From contig DATJPD010000114.1 of NCBI GenBank assembly GCA_035506575.1, positions 1 through 64,000 of the forward strand: a stretch of 64,000 bases of DNA. The letters run 5' to 3'. Of the stretch, positions 8,376 through 15,973 are shown piece after piece; position 1 is the stretch's first letter; every line of letters starts with the position of its first letter. Under the pieces are notes generated by a model. That model did no database searches. It saw nothing but the letters and a program-made list of their open reading frames with translations, and was not told where the DNA came from. This stretch comes from DATJPD01 sp035506575. Lineage in GTDB: Bacteria > Pseudomonadota > Alphaproteobacteria > CACIAM-22H2. Position numbers and translations under genes: made by a program.

Positions 8376-9218
8376 GTGAAGGAACTCGCCGGCAAGTCGG
8401 CGTTCGTCACCGGTGCGGCGCAGGGCATCGGGCTCGGCATTGCCCGCGCCCTCGCCGGGGCCGGGATGAACGTGGCCCTCGCCGACATCCAGGCCGACGC
8501 GGTCGAGCGCGCGCGGCGGGACATCGAGCGGCTTGGCGTGCGCAGCCTGGCGCTGTCTCTCGACGTGTCGGACGCCGCCGCTATGGAGCGTGCCGCGCAC
8601 GAGGTGCGGCAAGCGTTCGGCAAGCTCTACGTGCTGGTCAACAACGCGGGCGTCGCGCCGCCGGGCAAGCCGGTCTCGCAGTTCACGCTCGAGGAATGGG
8701 ACTGGGTGATCGGGGTCAACCTCAAGGGCGTGGTCCACGGGTTGCGCAGCTTCCTGCCGCTCATCCGCAGCCACGGCGAGGGCGGCCATGTCGTGAACAC
8801 CGCCTCGATCGGTGGCCTGCAGGTGCGGCCCGGGCGCGGCAGCGGCGCCTACTCGGCCACCAAGTACGGCGTGGTCGCGATCTCCGAATCGCTCGCCCAG
8901 GAGCTCGAGGGCTCGGGCATCGGCGTGTCGGTGCTGTGTCCCGCCGCCGTGGATACTGAGATCTACGCGTCGGCGAAACACCGCCCCCAGCGTTTCGGCG
9001 GACCGTACGAGTCGCCGGCCGACAACCCGGTGAAGGACCAGTTGGCCGCCGGCTGGCCGCCGGACGCGGTCGGGCGGCGGGTGCTGCAGGCGATCCGGGA
9101 CGACGAGTTCTTCATCTTCACCCAAGAGGAGCCGCGGGCGTGGATCGAGGAGCGCCATGAGCGCCTGATGGCGGCTTTCTCGCGGGCGGCCCGTTATAAT
9201 CGCGACCCGGCCGGATGA
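8376..9218 (+). CDS. Short-chain dehydrogenase/reductase (SDR)
   Basis: This is a classical SDR of 280 residues starting at GTG. The cofactor motif TGAAQGIGLG lies near 12-21, with an acidic Asp in ALADIQ that suggests NAD(H). NNAG is near 89, the catalytic Ser is in NTASIGG, and the YxxxK motif is YSATK. The C-terminal extension beyond residue 200 is longer than in minimal SDRs. The gene is 15 bases after the M24 hydrolase and probably in the same operon, so it may oxidise the alcohol released by that enzyme or a related intermediate. The substrate is unknown. Confidence 0.88.
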   Translation: MKELAGKSAFVTGAAQGIGLGIARALAGAGMNVALADIQADAVERARRDIERLGVRSLALSLDVSDAAAMERAAHEVRQAFGKLYVLVNNAGVAPPGKPVSQFTLEEWDWVIGVNLKGVVHGLRSFLPLIRSHGEGGHVVNTASIGGLQVRPGRGSGAYSATKYGVVAISESLAQELEGSGIGVSVLCPAAVDTEIYASAKHRPQRFGGPYESPADNPVKDQLAAGWPPDAVGRRVLQAIRDDEFFIFTQEEPRAWIEERHERLMAAFSRAARYNRDPAG

Positions 9219-9231
9219 GGGGGCGCGCAGC

Positions 9232-9249
9232 TGCAACAAAACTGTTGCA
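9232..9249. repeat. Perfect 7-bp inverted repeat between SDR and phosphatase genes
   Basis: TGCAACA, the 4-base spacer AAAC, then TGTTGCA. It lies 14 bases after the SDR stop and 55 bases before the phosphatase start. No T-run follows on the plus strand, so it fits an operator or weak hairpin better than an intrinsic terminator. Confidence 0.5.
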
Positions 9250-9303
9250 TAGCGAACCTATAGTTAACGCCTTCTGATGACTCGAAAAGCGCGGGAGTTC
9301 TGC

Positions 9304-11139
9304 ATGCGTCGGGCCTTGATTGCGACTGCCTTATCCACCGTCATCCTGGCGTTGGGTTCACCGTCATGGGCGGCGGATAAGCCGCACAACGTGATCCTGT
9401 TCGTCTCGGACGGCCTGCGCGCCCGCATGGTGGATGCGCAGACGGCGCCGAACATGGCGGCGCTCCGCGACCAGGGGGTCGGGTTCAGCAACAGCCATGC
9501 CCTCTTTCCGACCTTCACGACCGCCAACGCCTCCGGCATGGCGACCGGCCATTACCTCGGCGACACGGGCGACTTCAGCAATACGATCTATGTCGGCTTC
9601 CCGGTGCAGCACGCCGGCGGGTCGGTCACGCCGTTCCTCGAGAACGATACGGTCATCGACGAGGTCGACGACCACTTCATGGGCAACTACCTCGACGAGA
9701 TGACGATCCTCGCGGCGGCGCGCCAAAAGGGGCTCAGCACGGCGACCATCGGCAAGGTCGGTCCGGCGCTGATCTTCGATCCGACGAAGGATGCCCGCGT
9801 GCAGACGATCGTCATCGACGACGCGACCGGCAGCCCGGCCGGCGTTCCGGTCATGCCCGAGGTCGCACAGGCGATCGCCGCCGCCGGGCTTCCGGCGGCA
9901 GCCCCCTCGCGCGGCGCCAACGGCAATCCCGGAAATTCGACGACGCCGGGGACCAAGGCTGCCAATGTCGAGCAGCAGGCGTACTTCGCCAACGTGATGA
10001 CGAAGGTCGTGCTGCCGATGTTCAAGGCGCGCAACAAGCCGTTCGTCCTCGTGTTCTGGTCGCGCGACCCCGACGGCACGCAGCACTTCCAGGGCGACAG
10101 CCTCGATACGCTGACACCGGGAATCAACGGGCCCACCTCGCTCGCGGCGATCAAGAACGCCGACGACAATCTCGGCCAGATCCAGGCGGCGCTGATCTCG
10201 CTCGGCCTCGCCGACACCACCGACGTGATCGTCACCGCCGACCACGGCTTCTCGACGATCTCGAAGGAGAGCAAGACGAGCCCGGCCGCGCGCGCGCATT
10301 ACGGCGACGTGCTGCCGGAGCATCTGCCGGTGGGCTTCGTGGCGCTGGACATCGCGCAGGCGCTGGATCTGCCGTTGTTCGATCCGGACAACAAGAACGC
10401 CCAGGTCGGCGCCGAAGCGCACCCGAAGGCCGGCAACGGCCTGATCGGCAAGGATCCGACGCATCCTGACGTGGTCGTCGCCGCCAACGGCGGGTCCGAT
10501 CTCGTGTATCTGCCGAAGAAGGACAAGGCGCTCGCGGCGCGCGTCGTCAAGGCGCTGATGGCGCAGGACTACGTGAGCGGCCTGTTCGTCGATGATTCGC
10601 TGGGCCACATCCCCGGCACGTTGCCGCTCTCCGCAATCAACATGCATGGGGCGGCGCGCACGCCTACGCCGGCGATCGCGATCAACTTCCGCACCTGGGA
10701 CACTGGGTGCGGCGAGGTCACGCGCTGCGGCGTCGAGATTGCCGATACCGGGCTGCAGCAGGGCCAGGGCATGCATGGCAGCTTCAGCCGCGCCGACACG
10801 TTCAACTTCATGGCCGCGACCGGACCGGACTTCAAGCGGGGCTTCGCCGATCCGGCCCCCGTGAGCAATGCCGACCTGGGCAAGACCATCGCCAGGCTGA
10901 TGAACCTCCACGTGCCGAACAAAGGCAAGCTCGTCGGTCGCGTCATCACCGAAGCGCTGCCCGGGGGCATGGTGCCCAAGTTCGACCACAAGAGCGTGGC
11001 ATCGCTGCCCGGCCAGGAGGGCCTCAAGACCGTGCTCAACTATCAGACGGTCGGGCGGACCTTGTACTTCGACGCGGCGGGCTTCCCGGGCCGCACGCTC
11101 GGGCTGACGGCGCCCGGTTCGGTGGCGATGGCGAAGTAG
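9304..11139 (+). CDS. Secreted AlkP-superfamily phosphodiesterase/phosphatase
   Basis: This 611-residue protein has a signal peptide (MRRALIATALSTVILALG, cleavage near SWA before ADKPHN). AlkP-superfamily hallmarks appear in order: metal Asp in VILFVSDGLR, PNMAALRDQGVGF, nucleophile Thr in FPTFTTANASGMATGHY, RDPDGTQH, and TADHGFS. This is the nucleotide pyrophosphatase/phosphodiesterase branch. The ATG at 9304 is preferred over one at 9277: it gives a clean signal peptide and has GGGAG at a proper distance. The mature protein holds a Gly/Asn/Thr-rich insertion around residues 205-222. It probably acts in the periplasm on phosphodiesters; the substrate is unknown. A LacI-family gene converges 3 bases after it. 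Confidence 0.85.
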   Translation: MRRALIATALSTVILALGSPSWAADKPHNVILFVSDGLRARMVDAQTAPNMAALRDQGVGFSNSHALFPTFTTANASGMATGHYLGDTGDFSNTIYVGFPVQHAGGSVTPFLENDTVIDEVDDHFMGNYLDEMTILAAARQKGLSTATIGKVGPALIFDPTKDARVQTIVIDDATGSPAGVPVMPEVAQAIAAAGLPAAAPSRGANGNPGNSTTPGTKAANVEQQAYFANVMTKVVLPMFKARNKPFVLVFWSRDPDGTQHFQGDSLDTLTPGINGPTSLAAIKNADDNLGQIQAALISLGLADTTDVIVTADHGFSTISKESKTSPAARAHYGDVLPEHLPVGFVALDIAQALDLPLFDPDNKNAQVGAEAHPKAGNGLIGKDPTHPDVVVAANGGSDLVYLPKKDKALAARVVKALMAQDYVSGLFVDDSLGHIPGTLPLSAINMHGAARTPTPAIAINFRTWDTGCGEVTRCGVEIADTGLQQGQGMHGSFSRADTFNFMAATGPDFKRGFADPAPVSNADLGKTIARLMNLHVPNKGKLVGRVITEALPGGMVPKFDHKSVASLPGQEGLKTVLNYQTVGRTLYFDAAGFPGRTLGLTAPGSVAMAK

Positions 11140-11142
11140 GGG

Positions 11143-12168
11143 TCAGGCAGGCCGCGCGGTCGAGCCGCGCACCACGAGCGCCGGCTCGAGCCTGATGTCG
11201 GCGCCGCGCGTCCCGGGCTCCTTAATACGCTCGAGCACCGCGCCAGCGGCGCGCATCCCCATTTCGTAGTGCTGGATCCGGACCGTGGTCAGCGGCGGGC
11301 TCACCTTGTCGACGAACGGCATGTCGTTGAAGCCGGTGATCGAGATGTCCTTGGGGCAGGAGAGGCCGCGCGCGTTCAGTGCGTCATAGGCGCCGAGCGC
11401 CAGCAGGTCGTTGCCGGTCACCACGGCGGTGAACTTCTTGCCGCGGTCGAGGAGCGTCAGCATGGCGCGCTCGCCGGCGTGCTCGCTGAACGCCTCGGCG
11501 ACGACGATCAGCGCCGGCTGGCGTTCGAGCCCGACCGAGTCCATGGCCGCGATAAAGCCGCGATGTCGCTCATATCCGGTCGACAGATGCAGGGGACCGG
11601 CAATATGGGCGATGCGCTTGTGCCCGAGGCCGGCGAGATGCGCGACCGTGAGCGCGATGCCCGCCGCATCGTCGGTCACGACGGAGATCGCCCGCCCGGT
11701 GCTCTTGGTCGTCCGGTTGATCAAGACGAGCGGGATGTCCTCGGCCACGCAGCGGTCGATGGTCGGGTCCTTGCGCTGGGCCGTCGCCAGGATGAATCCA
11801 TCCACGCGGCGGGCCAGCATTCCCTCCAGGATGAGATTGGCCCGGTCCGCCGCCCCGTCGGTATTGGCGATCATGGCGGTGTAGCCGGCCGCCGCCAGCC
11901 CATCCTCGATGCCGCGCAGGATGGGCGGAAAGACCGGATTGGTGATATCGGGGATCAGAACCCCGATGGTATTGGACCGCCGCGTCCGGAGGCTGTGGGC
12001 CAGGGCATTCGGATGATACCCGAGGGCCCGCGTCGCCTCGATCACGCGCTGCGCGATCTCGGCCGTAACCATATGACGGGTATTGGCATTTAGCACCCGC
12101 GAGACCGTCGATGGGTGCACCCCCACGGCATTCGCCACGTCGTGAATGGTGACCTTCGCGCGCGCCAT
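11143..12168 (-). CDS. LacI-family transcriptional regulator
   Basis: This 341-residue regulator opens with the LacI headpiece (VTIHDVANAVGVHPSTVSRVLNA, including the hinge region that follows) and continues with a periplasmic-binding-protein-like effector domain (IGVLIPDITNPVF and later segments). The ATG at 12168 was chosen because the headpiece begins there; the frame stays open further upstream but with no conserved sequence. It is divergent from a dehydrogenase gene, and LacI-type operators lie between them. It therefore probably represses that gene, the Bug receptor behind it, and itself. The effector is likely a sugar-acid or carboxylate. Confidence 0.92.
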   Translation of the reverse strand: MARAKVTIHDVANAVGVHPSTVSRVLNANTRHMVTAEIAQRVIEATRALGYHPNALAHSLRTRRSNTIGVLIPDITNPVFPPILRGIEDGLAAAGYTAMIANTDGAADRANLILEGMLARRVDGFILATAQRKDPTIDRCVAEDIPLVLINRTTKSTGRAISVVTDDAAGIALTVAHLAGLGHKRIAHIAGPLHLSTGYERHRGFIAAMDSVGLERQPALIVVAEAFSEHAGERAMLTLLDRGKKFTAVVTGNDLLALGAYDALNARGLSCPKDISITGFNDMPFVDKVSPPLTTVRIQHYEMGMRAAGAVLERIKEPGTRGADIRLEPALVVRGSTARPA

Positions 12169-12265
12169 CGGCGCGACGATAGAGACCAGGGTCCCTGGTG
12201 ACAAGGCGCCGCACCTTGGCGGGCCGGCCAACGGTTGCGATTTTTCCTCAAATCCATTACAAGTC

Positions 12266-12312
12266 TGCAATCGATTGTGCAATCGTTTGCATAGAGGATT
12301 GCGACGATTGCA
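12266..12312. promoter_or_regulatory. Cluster of LacI-type operators
   Basis: Position 12278-12291 reads TGCAATCGTTTGCA, a perfect fit to the LacI-family pattern TGnAAnCGnTTnCA. Overlapping it at 12266-12279 is TGCAATCGATTGTG, one base off in the last half-site. A third partial site with an intact right half (CGATTGCA) is at 12305-12312. All lie between the lacI-type gene and the divergent dehydrogenase gene, where an autoregulated operator is expected. Confidence 0.6.
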
Positions 12313-12345
12313 CGGCGGGTTTCACGAACCGGAAGCGGGGCTCGA

Positions 12346-13293
12346 ATGGCGGCGGTAAAGACGGCAGTAAAAGTCGGCACACACACGCTCGGCTGGATCG
12401 GCACCGGCCGCATGGGCTTTCCGATGGCGGCGCGCCTGGCCAAGGCGGGCGGCAACCTCGCCGCTTACAACCGTACGCGCGCCAAGGCCGAGCCGCTGGC
12501 CGACTATGGGGCGACGATCGTCGACAGCCCGGCGGACCTCGCGGACCGCGACATCGTGTTCACGATGGTCAGCGCCTCGGATGATCTGCTCGAGGTGACG
12601 CTCGGCGCCAAGGGTGTGCTGTCGCGAAACAAGGTGCCGAACATCCTGATCGACTGCTCGACCGTGTCCGAGGAAGCCTCGGCCCAGGTGCGATCGGAAG
12701 CCACCAAGCGCGGCGTTCAGTTCCTCGCCGCACCCGTCAGCGGCAACGGCAAGGTGGTGAAGGCGGGCCTGCTCAGCGTCGTGGTCTCGGGCCCCAAGGA
12801 CGCGTTCGAGACGGCGCGGCCCTATCTCGAAGCGCTCGGCACCGGCGCCAGCTATGTCGGCGACGGCGAAGCCGCGCGCCTGATGAAGATCTGCCACAAC
12901 GTTCTTCTCGGCGTGACGATCCAGGCGCTGGTCGAGATCACCGTCCTGGCGGAGAAGGCGGGCGTGAAGCGGCACGCCTTCCTCGAGTTCATCAACAAGA
13001 GCGTCATGGGCTCGATGTTCACGCGCTACAAGACGCCGTCCCTGGTCAATCTCGACTTCACGCCGACGTTCACGCCGCCGCTGCTGCGCAAGGACATGGA
13101 TCTGGGCCTCGCCGCGGCGCACAAGCTGGGCGTGCCGATGCATCTCGCCTCGACCGCGCGGGAGATCATTCAGAGCGTCATCGGCCACGGTCACGTGACC
13201 GACGACTTTGCGACATTGCTCTTGCTTCAGGCCGAAAACTCAGGCATCGACGTCACTCCGGAGAACGTGAAAGTCAGCGACGGCCTGTCGTAA
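12346..13293 (+). CDS. NAD(P)-dependent 3-hydroxyisobutyrate dehydrogenase-like oxidoreductase
   Basis: This 315-residue protein is a beta-hydroxyacid dehydrogenase. It has the Rossmann motif GWIGTGRMGFPMA near residue 16, the substrate loop DCSTVSEE, the family signature APVSGNGKVVKAG, and the catalytic Lys in LMKICHN. It oxidises a 3-hydroxy acid to the aldehyde or keto acid in the cytoplasm. Arg in YNRT after the second strand suggests NADP, as in related glyoxylate/succinic-semialdehyde reductases. It lies directly downstream of the LacI operators and 40 bases ahead of a Bug receptor, suggesting a regulated uptake-plus-oxidation module. Confidence 0.88.
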   Translation: MAAVKTAVKVGTHTLGWIGTGRMGFPMAARLAKAGGNLAAYNRTRAKAEPLADYGATIVDSPADLADRDIVFTMVSASDDLLEVTLGAKGVLSRNKVPNILIDCSTVSEEASAQVRSEATKRGVQFLAAPVSGNGKVVKAGLLSVVVSGPKDAFETARPYLEALGTGASYVGDGEAARLMKICHNVLLGVTIQALVEITVLAEKAGVKRHAFLEFINKSVMGSMFTRYKTPSLVNLDFTPTFTPPLLRKDMDLGLAAAHKLGVPMHLASTAREIIQSVIGHGHVTDDFATLLLLQAENSGIDVTPENVKVSDGLS

Positions 13294-13333
13294 AAAGGGC
13301 CGCGCAGACAGCATTTCGGCGACAGAGGAGGAG

Positions 13334-14311
13334 ATGGCGATGAAGTTCGTGAAGGCCGCGCTTGTTGCGGCGACGCTGGCATTTGCGGCGGCCCCGGTCT
13401 GGGCGCAGTCCTATCCCGATCATCCGGTCCGTGTGACGGCGGCATTTCCGCCGGGAAGCGGTGTCGACATCGTCGCCCGCATCGTCTCGGACAAGCTGAA
13501 CCAGGTCCTGAACCAGCCGTTCGTGGTCGAGAACCGGGTCGGCGCCGGCGGCACGATCGCCGAGGCATTGGTCGCCAAGTCAGCCCCCGATGGCTACACC
13601 GTGCTGGTCAACTCGTCCTCGCACAGCGCCAATTCCCTTCTCTATGCAAACCTGTCCTATGACCCGCTGACCGACCTCGTTGCGGTGTCTCCGCTCGCGA
13701 TCCTGCCCAACGTGCTCGTGGTGGACGCGAACAACACCAAAGGCCTCGATTCCGTGGCCAAGCTCGTGGCCTACGGCAAGGCGCATCCCGGGCAGCTCAC
13801 CTACGCCTCGGCCGGGGTGGGCAGCGCCACCCACATGAACGACGAGAAGTTCCGCATTCGCGCCGGCATCGAGGCGGTCCACGTGCCGTTCAAGGGCACG
13901 CCCGAAGCGATGAGCGACATCATGGCGGGGCGGGTCGATTACATGTTCACCCCGATCGTCTCGGCCATCTCGCTGATCAAGTCGGGGAAGCTCAAGGCAC
14001 TGTCGGTGGCGGCTGCACAGCGCTCGCCGGAGCTGCCTGACGTGCCGACCACAACCGAGGCGGGCGTGGCGGATTCAGATTACGTGTTCTGGGTGGCGAT
14101 GCTGGCGCCTGCCAAGACGCCGCCGGCCGTGATCGACAAGCTGAACGAGACAGTCGCCAAGGTGCTGGCGTTGCCCGACGTCAAAGAAAAGCTGGGGGCC
14201 CTCGGGGCGACCCCGTACGTGATGAAGCCCGCCGCGTTCCAAGCGGTCATCCAAAAAGAGTTCACCGAGAACACCGAGCTCGTCAAAAAGGCGGGCATCA
14301 AGGCGAACTAA
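13334..14311 (+). CDS. Bug/TctC-type tripartite tricarboxylate transporter receptor
   Basis: This is a 325-residue periplasmic receptor. The signal peptide is about 24 residues (LVAATLAFAAAPVWA before QSYPDHPV). Bug hallmarks include VRVTAAFPPGSGVDIVAR, VVENRVGAGG, LTYASAGVGS and VPFKGTPEAM. The start is the ATG at 13334 behind gaggaggag; an ATG two codons later would also work. It follows the dehydrogenase gene and is probably under the same LacI control. TctA/TctB partners are absent, so the receptor must use membrane subunits encoded elsewhere or act as a sensor. Confidence 0.9.
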   Translation: MAMKFVKAALVAATLAFAAAPVWAQSYPDHPVRVTAAFPPGSGVDIVARIVSDKLNQVLNQPFVVENRVGAGGTIAEALVAKSAPDGYTVLVNSSSHSANSLLYANLSYDPLTDLVAVSPLAILPNVLVVDANNTKGLDSVAKLVAYGKAHPGQLTYASAGVGSATHMNDEKFRIRAGIEAVHVPFKGTPEAMSDIMAGRVDYMFTPIVSAISLIKSGKLKALSVAAAQRSPELPDVPTTTEAGVADSDYVFWVAMLAPAKTPPAVIDKLNETVAKVLALPDVKEKLGALGATPYVMKPAAFQAVIQKEFTENTELVKKAGIKAN

Positions 14312-14381
14312 GCCCGGGTCTTCGGCGGCCTGAGGTGCATGCCCACGGGCCGAACACGCATCGCATTCATGGCTAAAATTT

Positions 14382-14409
14382 GATCAGGGTCTCGCAGGAG
14401 ACCCTGATC
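14382..14409 (+). terminator. Perfect 12-bp stem, 4-base loop hairpin
   Basis: GATCAGGGTCTC pairs perfectly with GAGACCCTGATC around the loop GCAG. It lies 70 bases after the Bug stop and 62 bases before the predicted urtA promoter, so it probably isolates the two units. There is no clean U-run on the plus strand (CCTGCCTTCTCTTT follows); on the minus strand AAATTTT follows. Termination is plausible but a regulatory palindrome cannot be excluded. Confidence 0.5.
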
Positions 14410-14431
14410 CCTGCCTTCTCTTTGGGCGACA

Positions 14432-14455
14432 GCGGCTGATTAATGCAGCAGCCGC
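14432..14455. promoter_or_regulatory. Inverted repeat upstream of urtA promoter
   Basis: GCGGCTG, 10 bases (ATTAATGCAG), then CAGCCGC. It is centred about 28 bases upstream of the -24 element. It could bind a regulator, but it does not match the NtrC consensus. Confidence 0.3.
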
Positions 14456-14470
14456 ACATGCCTTGGGGTT

Positions 14471-14486
14471 TGGCACGACTCTCGCA
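14471..14486 (+). promoter_or_regulatory. Predicted sigma54 (-24/-12) promoter of urtA
   Basis: TGGCAC-GACTC-TCGCA matches the RpoN consensus TGGCAC-N5-TTGCA with one mismatch. The invariant GG and GC are exactly 10 bases apart. The predicted transcription start near 14497 gives a leader of about 50 bases to the urtA GTG. RpoN control of urea uptake under nitrogen limitation is well established in other proteobacteria. No convincing NtrC enhancer was found by eye. Confidence 0.65.
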
Positions 14487-14549
14487 CTGAGTCCTCTGCC
14501 GCGGCCATTCGGACCGGCGGTCAGGGCAACCAGGGAGAGGAGATCCATA

Positions 14550-15848
14550 GTGTTCAAAACGAGATTTGCGCGCGCCATCGCGGCCACTGCGATGGTCGCG
14601 GGCGTCGCCGGCTTTACTGCCGCGGCACAGGCCCAGGACAAGCCGCCGATCAAGGTCGGCGTGCTGCATTCGCTGTCGGGCACGATGGCGATCAGCGAGA
14701 CCACCCTCAAGGACACGGTCCTGATGATGGTGGATGACCTCAACAAGAAGGGCGGGCTGCTGGGCCGCAAGGTCGAGGCGGTGGTCGTCGACCCTGCGTC
14801 GAACTGGCCGCTGTTCGCCGAGAAGGCGCGTGAGCTCCTCACCAAGGACAAGGTTGACGTGGTGTTCGGCTGCTGGACCTCGGTGTCCCGCAAGTCGGTG
14901 CTGCCGGTGTTCGAGGAGTTGAACGGCCTGTTGTTCTACCCCGTGCAGTACGAGGGCGAGGAAAGCTCGAACGACGTCTTCTACACGGGTGCGGCCCCCA
15001 ACCAGCAGGCGATCCCGGCGGTTGAGTATCTGATGGGTGCCGAAGGCGGCAACGTGAAGCGCTGGGTGCTCGAGGGCACCGACTACGTCTATCCGCGTAC
15101 GACCAACAAGATCCTCGAGGCCTTCCTCAAGGCCAAGGGCGTGGCGCCGGCGGACATCATGATCAACTACACGCCGTTCGGCTTCTCCGACTGGCAGACC
15201 GAGGTGTCGAAGATCAAGCAGTTCGCCTCGGCTGGCAAGAAGACGGCGGTGGTGTCGACGATCAACGGCGATGCCAATGTGCCGTTCTACAAGGAGCTGG
15301 CGAACCAGGGCATCAAGGCCTCGGACATCCCGGTGGTCGCGTTCTCGGTCGGTGAGGAAGAGCTCGCCGGCATCGACACCAAGAACCTCGTCGGCCATCT
15401 CGCCGCGTGGAACTACTTCGAATCGATCAAGAACCCGACGAACGAGGCGTTCATCAAGGAGTGGCACGCCTACATCAAGGATCCGAAGCGCACCACCAAC
15501 GATCCGATGGAAGCGACCTATATCGGCTTCAAGATGTGGGAGCAGGCGGTGCTGCAGGCCGGCACGACGGACGTCAACGCCGTCCGCCAGGCGATGTACG
15601 GCCAGAAGGTGCAGGCGCCGTCGGGCTTCATCGCGACGATGAACACCAACCATCACCTGTCGAAGCCGGTCTATATCGGTGAGATCCGGCCGGACGGGCA
15701 GTTCAACGTCGTGTGGAAGACCAAGGGCCCGATCAAGGCGGATGCCTGGTCGAAGTACATTCCCGAAAGCGCCAAGCTGACCGCGGATTGGACGTTCCCG
15801 TGGGTGTGCGGCAACTGCGAGAAGCCGAAGTACAAAAGCTACGAGTAA
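14550..15848 (+). CDS. urtA: Urea ABC transporter substrate-binding protein
   Basis: This is the periplasmic urea-binding protein, 432 residues, the usual UrtA length. The signal peptide runs from VFKTRFARAIAATAMVAG to QAQ before DKPPIKVG. Characteristic segments are VGVLHSLSGTMAISETTLKD, VVFGCWTSVSRK, LFYPVQYEGEESS and the C-terminal WTFPWVCGNCEKP. The GTG at 14550 follows an agggagaggag ribosome site. It heads the urea operon, downstream of the -24/-12 promoter. A 121-base gap with a hairpin separates it from urtB, which would let the binding protein be made in excess of the membrane subunits. Confidence 0.96.
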   Translation: MFKTRFARAIAATAMVAGVAGFTAAAQAQDKPPIKVGVLHSLSGTMAISETTLKDTVLMMVDDLNKKGGLLGRKVEAVVVDPASNWPLFAEKARELLTKDKVDVVFGCWTSVSRKSVLPVFEELNGLLFYPVQYEGEESSNDVFYTGAAPNQQAIPAVEYLMGAEGGNVKRWVLEGTDYVYPRTTNKILEAFLKAKGVAPADIMINYTPFGFSDWQTEVSKIKQFASAGKKTAVVSTINGDANVPFYKELANQGIKASDIPVVAFSVGEEELAGIDTKNLVGHLAAWNYFESIKNPTNEAFIKEWHAYIKDPKRTTNDPMEATYIGFKMWEQAVLQAGTTDVNAVRQAMYGQKVQAPSGFIATMNTNHHLSKPVYIGEIRPDGQFNVVWKTKGPIKADAWSKYIPESAKLTADWTFPWVCGNCEKPKYKSYE

Positions 15849-15864
15849 GTACCGAGCGGAAGCG

Positions 15865-15897
15865 GCGGGTCCGTCTGCCTCCGGCAGGCGGTCCCGC
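15865..15897 (+). terminator. urtA-urtB intercistronic hairpin (attenuator or mRNA-stabilising)
   Basis: A stem of nine pairs (CCGTCTGCC with GGCAGGCGG, one G-U) closes the loop TCC. It extends by five further pairs past one T-T mismatch. Pyrimidine-rich TCTTCTCTC follows. It starts 16 bases after the urtA stop. Such hairpins commonly cause partial termination or protect the upstream binding-protein mRNA. Confidence 0.6.
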
Positions 15898-15928
15898 TCT
15901 TCTCTCGATGCCCGCTCTTCTCTCGATG
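15893..15928 (+). repeat. Perfect tandem duplication of an 18-bp unit
   Basis: CCCGCTCTTCTCTCGATG occurs twice head-to-tail (15893-15910 and 15911-15928). The first copy begins in the 3' arm of the intercistronic hairpin. The unit is six codons long and keeps the frame of the small reading frame that overlaps urtB. Confidence 0.9.
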
Positions 15929-15973
15929 AACGGGCACGACTGGGACGACGAACAAGAAGAAGACGATCGATGA
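15908..15973 (+). CDS. Possible 21-residue leader peptide coupled to urtB
   Basis: A short frame MPALLSMNGHDWDDEQEEDDR starts at the ATG ending the first 18-bp repeat. Its stop overlaps the urtB start (ATGA), the arrangement used for translational coupling. The C-terminal half is strongly acidic. An internal ATG at 15926 gives a 15-residue version. There is no strong Shine-Dalgarno for this frame, and urtB itself has only a weak purine tract. The peptide is unrecognised; the case for it rests on the overlap alone. Confidence 0.3.
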   Translation: MPALLSMNGHDWDDEQEEDDR

